A stretch of 64,000 nucleotides of DNA from Prauserella salsuginis (lineage in GTDB: Bacteria > Actinomycetota > Actinomycetes > Mycobacteriales > Pseudonocardiaceae), in the NCBI RefSeq assembly GCF_024648885.1, contig NZ_JANBBF010000008.1, forward strand, positions 806,001 to 870,000. The letters run 5' to 3'. The stretch's first letter is position 1. Every line of letters starts with the position of its first letter. Shown here piece by piece: positions 41,527 through 50,402 of this stretch. The notes below the pieces were generated by a model. It did no database searches and had not been told where the DNA came from. It was given only the letters and a program-made list of their open reading frames with translations. A program made the position numbers and the translations under genes.

Positions 41527-42795
41527 TTACGGCTCGGCGACGGTGCGGGCCGTGTCCCCGATGCTCGGACCGCGCGGCGGGATCGCGTCGTAGGCGGCCG
41601 GATCCAGGTTGTCCACCTGACCGCTCGACAGCGACGACAACATTCCGTCGAGTCCCGTGTAGACGGTGCGCACGAGCTGTTCGCGGTACTTCTGGCCGAG
41701 CGTCTGGGTCTGTCCCCGTACCTCGAACAGGACCGCGCCACTGCCGTTCAGGGCGAACGATCCCAAGCCCGTCCCCGGCAGGTTGATGTCCTGCGGGTAC
41801 AGGGTGATGTTGCCGAACAGCGGGTTGTGGTTCGCCTTGGCCTGCAATGCGTTGTAGGCCGCGACGTTGAGCTGCTTCGCGTAGTCGAGGTCGTATTCGT
41901 CGGCGTACTGCTGATAACCCGGTGTGGCGGCCGGGTCGTCGACGAACTTGCCGGACAGCGACATCGTCACGAACCGGTCCGGGTCGTCCGGCATCACGTA
42001 GCACGCGCCCTGGTGGTGCAGATCGACGTACGTGTCGACCGTGCCGAACTCCTCCTCCAGTCCGACGTAGACGTCGCGGACGGCGCGCGTCTCCGGGGAG
42101 AGGTACCAACCGGTGTCGGCGGAGGTTCCGGGGAAGTCCGCGGCCTTCGGCTCGTACGATAGGTCGGGGTTGTAGTCACGGTTGATGTCGAAACCAGGCC
42201 GCTGCGAGTAGTCGTCACCCTGGCGCTGACCGGTGTAGTAGTTCCACGCCGGGTCGGCATCGGCGAGCTGCGGGTACCGCTGGACGACCTCGTCCCACGT
42301 CATGTCGTTGCCGCGCCGGTCGAGTTCCGCGGCGTCCGGGTTCATCTTCGGGACCGCCACGATCGTCAGCTCGTCGCGCCAGCGCTCGGCCTTCGGGCTG
42401 TCGCTCGTCCCGACGAACTCGAGCAGCCGCAGCAACGCGTCGGTGCCGGTCTTCTCGTTACCGTGGATCTCGCTGGTCAGCAGGACGGCCTTGGGGCCGT
42501 GTCCCGCGCGGGCCGACCAGATCTCGCGGTCGCGGTTGCTCCGGCCGATCTCGTCGACGTCGATCTTGCCGCCGGACACCCGCTCGAGGCGCTGCAGTTC
42601 GATGCCGAGTTCCCGGTGATCGGTGAACTCGTGGACGGGCAGATCCTGCGGTTCGTCACTGCACTTCTGGGCAGCGGGTGCGCCCGTGGCCGGCTGCTGG
42701 GCCGTCGCCGGCACGGCGGCGACGAGCGACAACACGGCGGCACCGGCGACGACGGCCGCCAGCGAACGTTTCGGTCTGAACACGGCACTCCTCAT
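41527..42795 (-). CDS. Secreted M14 zinc carboxypeptidase
   Basis: 422 residues from ATG 42795. Signal peptide about 1–31 ending PATA-Q. Zinc ligands His and Glu in SEIHGNEKTG and the third His in DTYVDLHHQGACY; the catalytic Glu is in VLFEVRGQ. Substrate Arg occurs in NPDAAELDRRGNDM. Likely a secreted peptidase releasing C-terminal residues from peptides or cell-wall muropeptides. Monocistronic, ended by the hairpin described. Confidence 0.9.
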   Translation of the reverse strand: MRSAVFRPKRSLAAVVAGAAVLSLVAAVPATAQQPATGAPAAQKCSDEPQDLPVHEFTDHRELGIELQRLERVSGGKIDVDEIGRSNRDREIWSARAGHGPKAVLLTSEIHGNEKTGTDALLRLLEFVGTSDSPKAERWRDELTIVAVPKMNPDAAELDRRGNDMTWDEVVQRYPQLADADPAWNYYTGQRQGDDYSQRPGFDINRDYNPDLSYEPKAADFPGTSADTGWYLSPETRAVRDVYVGLEEEFGTVDTYVDLHHQGACYVMPDDPDRFVTMSLSGKFVDDPAATPGYQQYADEYDLDYAKQLNVAAYNALQAKANHNPLFGNITLYPQDINLPGTGLGSFALNGSGAVLFEVRGQTQTLGQKYREQLVRTVYTGLDGMLSSLSSGQVDNLDPAAYDAIPPRGPSIGDTARTVAEP

Positions 42796-43037
42796 GTGTC
42801 GGCGGGTCCCGCAGGACTCCGCGGGGTCGGCACAGAAATGTCGTGGTGGCGCCACCGCGAAAGTTAGTTATAACAGCTAAGCACCGGATGGGCCGCACCG
42901 CCGAACGGGTGGACATCTCGCGTCGTGTCACCGACTGCAGCGAGGACGGTCGGTGGCCACACCGTGGACAGCGACCGTCACCGCGGACAGCGACCCGTTA
43001 CCGGACGGGACGACGGTGCCCTCCCCCGAGGACGGAC

Positions 43038-43793
43038 TCAGGACTCGTCGAGAGTCTGCTGCAGCGCTTCGTTGGCTTTGCGCGCCATGTCTTTGACCGC
43101 CTCGCGGCGCTCGGCGTCGGCCTCGTAGTCGGCCCGGCGGTCGCGCACGACCCGCGCGGGCGCGCCGACGGCGATACCGAAGTCCTGGATGTCGCCGCGG
43201 ACCACGGCGTGCGCACCGAGCACGCAGCCGCGCCCGACGCGGGTTCCTTTGAGGACCGACACCTTGGTGCCGATCCAGGTGTCGGGCCCGATCCGCACCG
43301 GCGCCTTGACGATGCCCTGGTCCTTGATCGGCAGGTTGATGTCGGTGGTCACGTGGTCGAAGTCGGTGACGTACACCCAGTCGGCGATGATCGAGGAGCC
43401 GCCGATCTCGATGTCCAGGTAGCCGTTGAGCACGTTCTGTCTGCCGAATACGGTCTTGTCCCCGATGCGCAGCGATCCCTCGTGGCAGCGGATCGCGTTG
43501 CCGTCGCCGATGTGCACCCACCTGCCGATCTCCATGCGCCCGTAACCGGGGCGCGCGTGGATCTCGACGTTCTTGCCGAGGAACACCATGCCGCGCAGCA
43601 CGATGTGGGGATTCGCGATGCGGAACTTCAACAGTCGCCAGTACCGGACGAGGTACCAGGGCGTGTACGCACGGTTGCGCAGCACCCAGCGCAGCGACTC
43701 CTTCGTCAGGAACCGGGCCTGACCGGGATCGTTGCGGACCCGTCGCCAGGCCTGGACGCGGTGCAGCACGGGCGAACCCCACATCGACGTCAT
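43038..43793 (-). CDS. Left-handed beta-helix (hexapeptide repeat) acyltransferase
   Basis: 251 residues from ATG 43793. Residues 65–215 show the imperfect hexapeptide pattern ([LIV]-G-x4) with NPHIVLRGMVFLGKNVEIHA, IGDGNAIRCHEGSLRIGDKTVFG and VGRGCVLGAHAVVRGDI, ending in GVAxGxPAR-like VGAPARVVRDRR. Acetyl- or acyl-CoA-dependent transfer to a sugar or amino sugar is expected. Its neighbours do not reveal the acceptor. The longer upstream frame is Arg-rich and rejected. Confidence 0.85.
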   Translation of the reverse strand: MTSMWGSPVLHRVQAWRRVRNDPGQARFLTKESLRWVLRNRAYTPWYLVRYWRLLKFRIANPHIVLRGMVFLGKNVEIHARPGYGRMEIGRWVHIGDGNAIRCHEGSLRIGDKTVFGRQNVLNGYLDIEIGGSSIIADWVYVTDFDHVTTDINLPIKDQGIVKAPVRIGPDTWIGTKVSVLKGTRVGRGCVLGAHAVVRGDIQDFGIAVGAPARVVRDRRADYEADAERREAVKDMARKANEALQQTLDES

Positions 43794-43984
43794 GCCCCGG
43801 AGAGTAGCTGTGCCACGCGGCGTCTCCCGCCGGGAGGTGGCCGGGAGCGTGACCGGCTCGGCTCGGCATGCGACGGCTCCGGCCCGAGCAGCGACGCCGC
43901 GCACTCCCCCATCACGGAGTCCCGCCACGGGACGCCGGAGGACTCGTCCGCCCGCTGTCCGTGGCACGTGCTGACCGGGTTACC

Positions 43985-44032
43985 GGGGTGGCGCAACGGG
44001 ATGGCCGCAGCGGGGTGGGCGCAGCGGGGTGG
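43985..44032. repeat. Imperfect 14-bp repeats upstream of the hexapeptide acyltransferase
   Basis: About 3.5 degenerate copies of GGGGTGG-GCGCAGC in the 278-bp spacer between the small membrane protein gene and the acyltransferase gene. Their role is unknown. Confidence 0.6.
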
Positions 44033-44071
44033 CGAGAGGCCTTGGGGCGCGAGGAACCCGGCCGGGCAAAC

Positions 44072-44266
44072 CTACGATCCCGACTTCTTCTGAGCGGCGA
44101 CCGCGGCCCCGATGAGCACACCCGCGCCTGCCAGTAGCACGAAAGCGCCGACGATCATCGCGACTTCCACCGACATCAGCAGGTCGAGTGCCGCGGCCAG
44201 TCCACCCAGCAGCGCCGCGACACAGCCGAGGCAGGCGGCAAGGGGACCGAACGCCTTGGGGTTCAT
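44072..44266 (-). CDS. Small two-span membrane protein (64 aa)
   Basis: MNPKAFGPLAACLGC begins the protein; two hydrophobic segments at about 7–30 and 34–57, short polar tail QKKSGS. It is the 3' part of a long open frame, but the composition changes sharply to membrane type at ATG 44266. Divergent from the nucleoside hydrolase. Not recognised. Confidence 0.55.
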   Translation of the reverse strand: MNPKAFGPLAACLGCVAALLGGLAAALDLLMSVEVAMIVGAFVLLAGAGVLIGAAVAAQKKSGS

Positions 44267-44563
44267 ACCGGGACCGTACCGAGCCTCCGGCCGGCGGACA
44301 TGCCCCGGCCGGTTCCGGCAGGGCCTCCGCCCGCACAGCCTCCGCCCTGGCGGTGAGTCGGAGGGTGTGACCTCGGTCGGCACAGAACCCGCTGCGCAGC
44401 GTACGACTCGAGTTCCCCTGCCCGCTTCGACTCGAGCATCCGCGGCATCCGCCGCGTCAGGTCCACCGCATGCCGGCTCCGCGGCCCGGCCGCCGCCACG
44501 GCCGTATCGACACTCCCCGCGGCCGTAACCTGGCGGTGAAGAACCGAACGGCGAGGAGTGGAC

Positions 44564-45520
44564 GTGGCACGGAAGCTGATCATCGACACCGACCCCGGCG
44601 TGGACGACGCGTTCGCCCTCGCCCTGGCCGCCCTCAGCAGCGAGGTCGACCTGTTGGGCGTGACCACGGTCCACGGCAACGTCCCGCTGTCGGCGACGAC
44701 GATCAACGCCCGTCGCATCCTGGCGCTGTGCAAGCGGGCCGACGTGCCCGTCGCGGCGGGCGCTGCCCGGCCGCTGGTCCACCGTCGCAGGAAGGAGGCG
44801 GGTGAGGTCCACGGCGCCGACGGACTGTCCGGCCGGTCGGCGGCACTGCCCGAGCCGTCCCGGCCGCTCGACGAGCGCGACGCCGTCACACTCCTGGCCG
44901 ACCTGTTGGAGGCCGCCGACGAGCCGGTGACGATCGCCCCGATCGGCCCGCTCACCAACATCGCCGCGCTGCTGGCCGCACATCCGGCCGCTGCGGCCAA
45001 GATCGAGCGGATCGTGATCATGGGCGGCGCTCTCGGCCACGGCAACACCACGGCCGCCGCCGAGTTCAACATTTGGAGCGACCCCGAGGCCGCCCAGCGC
45101 GTGCTGGCCGGCGATGACGCCCCGTGCGTGCTCGTTCCGATGGACCTGACCTACCGCTGTGCCGTCGACGCGGCGTGGCTCGACGAACTGGACTCGTCCG
45201 GACCGATCGGCGCAGCCTTGCACGCCCTCACCCCGGACTACCGCGAGCACTACCGCGGGGCGCTCGGCTGGGACGGCATGGTGATCCACGACGCGGTCGC
45301 CGTCGCCGAGGCGATCCGGCCGGGCACGCTGCGGACCGACCGCGTTCCGGTGCAGGTCGAGTGCTCGTTCGGCCCTGGCCGCGGCGCCACGCACGCCGAC
45401 CGCCGCCTGCCGGCGCTGCGCGCCTCCACCGACGCTCCCGACGCGGCGTCGGACGTCGACGTCGCGGTGGACACCGATCTGGACGCACTTCGCGCACTGC
45501 TGCTCGACGGATTGCGCTGA
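44564..45520 (+). CDS. Inosine-uridine-preferring nucleoside hydrolase
   Basis: 318 residues. Ca-binding signature LIIDTDPGVDDAFAL, APIGPLTNIAALL, and MGGALGHGNTTAAAEFNIWSDPEAA with a conserved Asn/Glu; the active-site His lies in DGMVIHDAVAVAE. Hydrolyses ribonucleosides to base and ribose. GTG 44564 is preferred, because AGGAG lies 5 bp upstream and overlaps the alternative GTG 44558. Confidence 0.92.
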   Translation: MARKLIIDTDPGVDDAFALALAALSSEVDLLGVTTVHGNVPLSATTINARRILALCKRADVPVAAGAARPLVHRRRKEAGEVHGADGLSGRSAALPEPSRPLDERDAVTLLADLLEAADEPVTIAPIGPLTNIAALLAAHPAAAAKIERIVIMGGALGHGNTTAAAEFNIWSDPEAAQRVLAGDDAPCVLVPMDLTYRCAVDAAWLDELDSSGPIGAALHALTPDYREHYRGALGWDGMVIHDAVAVAEAIRPGTLRTDRVPVQVECSFGPGRGATHADRRLPALRASTDAPDAASDVDVAVDTDLDALRALLLDGLR

Positions 45521-45564
45521 CCTCGACCGTGCCTCGCACCGCGGCGCTCCGTATCCTCTGAGCC

Positions 45565-46803
45565 ATGACTTCGGGGGAGACCGAGACAGCGTCGTCCACG
45601 GCACCGGCGTCCGGATCGCCGGCCTCGCTCGGCCGGCGTCGCTTCGCCACGCTGCTGGCGCTCGCGACCGCGGTAGTACTGGCGGCCGGTGTCATCACGG
45701 CGGTCCAGTTGTCGCCCGACCCCTCGGCGGACACCGGTGCCGCGGCAGCGGCGGCCGACGGTGCCGCCGCCGGCGGGCAGCCGGCCGAGTCCGGCGGGAT
45801 GTCTCCGTCCCGGCGGACCCCGCAGCCCGAACCCGCACCGGAGGATGCGACCTCCCGCCCCGCCCAGCGCGTACCGCAGGAACAGGGGGCCCGGTTCGAG
45901 GCGTGGGTCGACGAGGTCGCGGGCTGGCTCGACATCCCGCGGCGTGCCATGCACGCCTACGCGACGGCGACCGTTCGCTTGGAGCAGGAGCAACCGGGAT
46001 GCAACCTCTCGTGGGTCACGCTCGCCGGGATCGGGCGCACCACGAGCGACCACGGCCGTGAGGGCGACCGTCAGCTCACGCGCGACGGCAGGCCCACCTC
46101 CCCCATCGGCACCATCGAGCTGCGCAACTTCGCGGGCGACGTGATCTCGCAAGCGGGCGCCGAGGGGCCGCTGCAGCTCTCCCCCGCCGCGTGGCAGCGG
46201 TGGGCGGCGACCGCATCGGGCGACGCTCCGAACATCCAGGACATCGACGACGCGGCGCTCACCGCGGGACGGGCGCTGTGCGACGGCGGACGCGACCTCG
46301 ATCAGGGCCAGCAGTGGCTCGCGGGCGTGTCCGCGCTGCACGACGAACCGCTGTTCCTGCACCGCGTGCTGGCCACGGCCAACGTCTACGGCACGGTGGG
46401 TATGTCCGACGAGCCGCCCAACAAGAAGGTCCTGCAGGCCGTCACGTTCGCCATCGAGAAGATCGGCCTGCCGTACGTGTGGGGCGGCAACGGCACCGAA
46501 CAGGGCGATGCCGGATTCGACTGTTCCGGGCTGACGACCGCCGCGTACGGCAAGGCGGGAGTGTCACTGGAACGCACGGCGCACTGGCAGTACTCGTCGC
46601 TGCCGATCATCGGCCCGGACGAGGAGCCCAGACTGGGCGATCTGGTGTTCTTCGGCGACCCGAACACGAAGATCCACCACGTCGGCATGTACATCGGCAA
46701 CCAGCAGATGATCGACGCGCCGACCTTCGGGCAGGCCGTGCAGGTGCACAACTACCGCAAACCGGGTGACTCCTACGCGGGCGCCGGACGGCCGGTGGCC
46801 TGA
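45565..46803 (+). CDS. NlpC/P60 peptidase with degenerate transglycosylase-like domain
   Basis: 412 residues. Signal anchor at about 26–46, Pro/Ala linker, then a lytic-transglycosylase-like helical domain (about 108–280) with WVTLAGIGRTTSDHG and EGPLQLSPAAWQRW. The usual GIGRVES glutamate is Thr160, so this domain is probably inactive. The C-terminal NlpC/P60 domain (290–405) has Cys320 in FDCSGL and His372 in HHVGMYIG, and looks active, cutting peptide stems of peptidoglycan. It follows the nucleoside hydrolase by 44 bp. Confidence 0.88.
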   Translation: MTSGETETASSTAPASGSPASLGRRRFATLLALATAVVLAAGVITAVQLSPDPSADTGAAAAAADGAAAGGQPAESGGMSPSRRTPQPEPAPEDATSRPAQRVPQEQGARFEAWVDEVAGWLDIPRRAMHAYATATVRLEQEQPGCNLSWVTLAGIGRTTSDHGREGDRQLTRDGRPTSPIGTIELRNFAGDVISQAGAEGPLQLSPAAWQRWAATASGDAPNIQDIDDAALTAGRALCDGGRDLDQGQQWLAGVSALHDEPLFLHRVLATANVYGTVGMSDEPPNKKVLQAVTFAIEKIGLPYVWGGNGTEQGDAGFDCSGLTTAAYGKAGVSLERTAHWQYSSLPIIGPDEEPRLGDLVFFGDPNTKIHHVGMYIGNQQMIDAPTFGQAVQVHNYRKPGDSYAGAGRPVA

Positions 46804-46839
46804 CCCCCGCGAGCCCGGTACGAACCAGCGGGCTCGTCC

Positions 46840-47410
46840 GGCATCGTGGGCACGCCCGAGAGGTCCGGTAAAGACGCCGTGGCGCGACCGGCATCTCCAC
46901 GATCGCGAATCCGGCGAAGGCTACTACCGCAAATGCCTTCGACTACGACGCCGTGATCAGGCTCCTGCTGGATCCGGCGGGCCCACAGGAGTCGGGCGCA
47001 TGCGCACTCTGCAGCATCGATCCGTTGACTCAGGCGGACCACTCGTCCGCGATCACTTTCGCCGAACCGCACGCCGTGCTCATCGTCGACGGCGTGTTCG
47101 CATTCCGGCCTGAGTTCAGGCGAGTACCGGGACGCCCGGATCCGGCTGGACGTCGACCCGGAGCTGTCCGGCCGAAGACGAACCGAACGCGACCAGGATT
47201 GGGCCGGCTCCGACGCCGAAGCCCCGCACCGCCGACCGCTACCCGGTCGCCGAACAGCTCTACATCGCCGAGGTCGATCCGGACGGAGCAGTACCGAACG
47301 GGGCAGCACCGGTCGATCCCACGGCGAGCACATCGCCAAGAGTGGACCACCGCGTCACTCGAGAGGGAACGCGGCGGCGTTGCCATACCCACACCGCGCC
47401 GATTGCGTGA
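46840..47410 (+). pseudogene. Decayed uridine-kinase-like P-loop gene
   Basis: No single frame spans the region, but family-like pieces follow each other in order. A degenerate P-loop GTPERSGKDAVA (46849 on); GYYR (about 46919); FDYDAVIRLLLDPAGP (46938 on) running in the same frame to VLIVDGVFAFRPEF (to about 47118); after a frameshift EYRDARIRLDVDPEL (47122 on); after another YPVAEQLYIAEVDPDG (47240 on), ending at a TGA at 47408. The order matches actinobacterial uridine kinases. At least three frameshifts and an internal deletion after the P-loop make it non-functional. It lies next to a nucleoside hydrolase in the same strand. Confidence 0.7.
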
Positions 47411-47412
47411 CC

Positions 47413-48267
47413 ATGGAGACCATGACTGATTCCTTCCGCACGCCCGCCGGCATCACGCTCGGGCTCGAGCACTTCGGCGATGCCGCCGCGCCCCTCGTGC
47501 TGCTCGTGGGAGGCCCGACGATGCTGTCGTGGCCGGATGCGCTGTGCGAGGCGCTGGCCCGCCGGGGACGGCACGTCGTGCGCTACGACCTGCGTGACAC
47601 GGGCGCGTCGACGACCGTCGACCCGGAATCGCCTGCCTACACGCTGCGCGACCTGGCCAACGACGCGGCGGCGCTCGCCCGCGGGCTCGACGACCTGCCC
47701 GCGCATCTGGCAGGCATCGGCATCGGCGGCATGGTCGCCCAGGTCGCGGCGCTCGACCATCCCGACGCGTTCTCGGCGCTCACCCTCGCGGGCACCCGGC
47801 CCGTCGCGCCGGGCCCGGTCGACGCCGACCTGCCCGACCACGACACCCACACCATGGAGCGCATGTTCGCGCTCCCCATGCCCGACTGGTCCGATCGCGA
47901 CGCCGTGGTGGAGTTCGCCGCCGCGAAGGCCGAGATCCTCGGCGACGACCCCGCCGCGGCACGCGCCACCGCCGCGCGCATCTTCGATCGCACACCGTCG
48001 GCCGATCCCGCCGCCGGCGGGGCCAACCAGCTGGGCATGGTGTTCGCCGCACTGGACTGCACCCCGCGCTGGCGGGAGCGGCTCGCCGAGCTGGCGGTGC
48101 CGACACTCGTCGTGCACGGCCGCCGCGACCCGTTCTTCCCGGTCGGCAACGGGGAAGCACTCGCCCGTGAGATCCCCGACGCCCGGCTGCACGTACTCGA
48201 CCAGGCCGCGACCGACCTTCCCGCCGATCTCGCCGAGGAGGTCGCCGACGCCATGATCGCGCGGTAG
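47413..48267 (+). CDS. Alpha/beta-hydrolase-fold protein lacking Ser and His of the triad
   Basis: 284 residues from ATG 47413 (ATG 47422 also possible). The fold follows anthracycline methylesterase/RdmC-like hydrolases: LVLLVGGPTMLSWPD, VVRYDLRDTGAST and DRxD-like acid HGRRDPFF (Asp239). The nucleophile elbow reads GIGIGGMVAQ, so the usual Ser is Gly103, and the final loop reads QAATDLP where MGHxLP is expected (His to Thr267). The reading frame is intact, so it is not a simple pseudogene. A binding or regulatory role is possible. Confidence 0.82.
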   Translation: METMTDSFRTPAGITLGLEHFGDAAAPLVLLVGGPTMLSWPDALCEALARRGRHVVRYDLRDTGASTTVDPESPAYTLRDLANDAAALARGLDDLPAHLAGIGIGGMVAQVAALDHPDAFSALTLAGTRPVAPGPVDADLPDHDTHTMERMFALPMPDWSDRDAVVEFAAAKAEILGDDPAAARATAARIFDRTPSADPAAGGANQLGMVFAALDCTPRWRERLAELAVPTLVVHGRRDPFFPVGNGEALAREIPDARLHVLDQAATDLPADLAEEVADAMIAR

Positions 48268-48412
48268 ACGTGCGGCGCCACGCGTGGGCGGGCTCGGCTC
48301 GGCCGGTGCCCCGCGTGCCGGGAGTCTCAACGCCACATCGACGAGGCCGAGCCCCGCCATGAGTTGAGACGCGTGACAGCACGGAACATGCGCACCGGGT
48401 GGTGGCCTGTCG

Positions 48413-49240
48413 TCACCGGCCGTACTCACGGTTGAACAGCCGTCGCGACCACAGGTAGCCACCGAGGGCGCACAACACGCACCAGCCGAGCGCGAACCAC
48501 GCCTGGTTCCCGATCGGACCGCCGGTGAGCAGCCCACGCAGGGTCTCGATGATCGGCGTGAACGGCTGATATTCGGCGAACCAGCGCAACCCCGCGGGCA
48601 TTGATTCCGTGGGGACGAACCCACTGCCGAGGAACGGCAGCAGCACCAGCGGCATCAGCACGTTGCTGGCTGTCTCGACACTCGAACACGCCTGTCCGGC
48701 GGCGACGGCCAGCCACACCAGGGCGAAGGTCACACCGACGAGCAGTCCGACCGCGGCCAGCCAGGCCGCAGGCCCCGCCGAAGGACGGAAGCCCACGAGC
48801 AGCGCCACTCCTATCACGATCACTAGCGCGACAGCCGCTTGGATCACGCTGCCCAGCACGTGCCCGGTGAGCACCGACACGCGGGCGATGTGCATCGTGC
48901 GGAACCGCGCGACGATGCCCTCGGTCATGTCGGTCGCGACCGAGATCGCGGTACCCTGCACCGTGGACGTCACGGTCATGACGATGATCGCAGGCACGAC
49001 ATAGGCCACGTACTCGGCGCGGCCCGCGCTGGCGGCCCCTGCGATACCCGACCCCAGAGCCTCACCGAAGACGTAGACGAACAGCAGCAGGAACACGACC
49101 GGCATGCCGACGAGCGTCAGCGTCATCGACGGATACCGCAGCATGTGCCGGAGGTTCCGCCGCAACATGGTCGCCGAGTCCCGTAGTGGATAGAACCGTC
49201 CGAAGTGCACATCGGATTGTCCGATGACCGGGCTCGTCAT
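48413..49240 (-). CDS. ABC-2 type permease (DrrB-like)
   Basis: 275 residues, six membrane spans, first at about 42–64. MLRRNLRHMLRYPSMTLTLVGMPVVF and the C-terminal GLLTGGPIGN are typical of daunorubicin-resistance-type permeases. ATG 49240 overlaps the ATPase stop as ATGA. Exports a hydrophobic compound or lipid with its ATPase; substrate unknown. Confidence 0.9.
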   Translation of the reverse strand: MTSPVIGQSDVHFGRFYPLRDSATMLRRNLRHMLRYPSMTLTLVGMPVVFLLLFVYVFGEALGSGIAGAASAGRAEYVAYVVPAIIVMTVTSTVQGTAISVATDMTEGIVARFRTMHIARVSVLTGHVLGSVIQAAVALVIVIGVALLVGFRPSAGPAAWLAAVGLLVGVTFALVWLAVAAGQACSSVETASNVLMPLVLLPFLGSGFVPTESMPAGLRWFAEYQPFTPIIETLRGLLTGGPIGNQAWFALGWCVLCALGGYLWSRRLFNREYGR

Positions 49241-50196
49241 GACACACCTGCTTTCTCCTGGGCCGAATTTCCGGTGAGGGCGAGGAATACGTCGTCGAGG
49301 TCCGGCGTGTGAATCGACAGCCTCGTTACGTCGATGTCGTGACGATCGAGACGAGCCAATAGATCTTTCAGCGCTCCGATGCCGCCGTCGCCGGGAACCT
49401 GCAAGGTGAGTGCCTCGTCGTCACGGGCCGACGGGCCCAGGACACGTGCGGCCGCGTCGAGTCCGTCCCCATCACGCAGTTGCAACCGGATGTGTCCGCC
49501 GGGCATCCGGCGCTTCAGCTCGGCGGGCGTACCATCGGCGACCAGACGGCCGTGGTCGAGAACGCCGACCCGATCGGCCAGCTCATCAGCCTCTTCCAGG
49601 TACTGCGTCGTCAGGAACACGGTCACGCCGTCGGCCACCAGTGCGCGGACGATCCGCCACACGTCGCGGCGGCTGCGTGGATCGAGGCCGGTGGTCGGCT
49701 CGTCGAGGAAGAGCACCCGTGGCTCGCCCATCAACGTCATGGCTAGGTCGAGCTTTCGCCGCATGCCGCCGGAATACGTGGCGGCCGGTTTGTCGGCGGC
49801 CTCGGTGAGTTCGAACCGGTCCAGCAGTTCGACTGTTCGCGCGCGCCCGGTGACACGGCCGAGGTGGTGCAGGTCGGCCATCAACCGCAGGTTCTCGGCG
49901 CCGGTGAGCAAGCCGTCCACGGCGGAGAACTGGCCGGTCACGCCGATGGCCGCCCGGACGGCATCCGGCTCGGCGGCGATGTCATGGCCCGCGACCCGGA
50001 CGCTGCCTGCGTCGGCGCCGAGCAGCGTCGTGAGAATCCGGACGGCCGTGGTCTTACCCGCACCGTTCGCACCGAGCAGTGCGAACACCGTTCCGGGTGC
50101 GACGGTCAGGTCGAGACCGTCGAGGACAACGTGGTCGGCGAACGATCGTCGGAGACCGTTCATCGCGATCGCCGGTGGGCTGTGCGTGGTGGTCAT
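49237..50196 (-). CDS. ABC-2 type ATP-binding protein (DrrA-like)
   Basis: 319 residues from ATG 50196, which has AAAGGA 7 bp upstream. Walker A GANGAGKTT, signature YSGGMRRKLDLAM, Walker B VLFLDEPTTGLD and the C-terminal LDDVFLALTG box of the DrrA family. Forms an exporter with the coupled permease. It follows DUF4097 by about 200 bp, so an internal promoter is possible. Confidence 0.92.
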   Translation of the reverse strand: MTTTHSPPAIAMNGLRRSFADHVVLDGLDLTVAPGTVFALLGANGAGKTTAVRILTTLLGADAGSVRVAGHDIAAEPDAVRAAIGVTGQFSAVDGLLTGAENLRLMADLHHLGRVTGRARTVELLDRFELTEAADKPAATYSGGMRRKLDLAMTLMGEPRVLFLDEPTTGLDPRSRRDVWRIVRALVADGVTVFLTTQYLEEADELADRVGVLDHGRLVADGTPAELKRRMPGGHIRLQLRDGDGLDAAARVLGPSARDDEALTLQVPGDGGIGALKDLLARLDRHDIDVTRLSIHTPDLDDVFLALTGNSAQEKAGVS

Positions 50197-50402
50197 GTTC
50201 ATCCTTTCGCAGACAGGTGGCATCGACATGAGAAAAGGGGAACCAACTCAGCACCGCCCGGACGAAGACCGGGGCGGGTGTCGCTCGCGAACCGTGCCGA
50301 TGACCGGCGGCGAGCGGTGACGGTGACAAGTGGGTTCGGCGAAGCGCGATCGAACGGGACGTACCGGCGAATCACCGAACGGTGAAAGGGTGCGGATCCG
50401 GG

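Noticed and set aside
39694-42162. Plus-strand frame of 822 codons
   Set aside because: Crosses GlxA-type, cupin and carboxypeptidase genes out of frame and has no domain.
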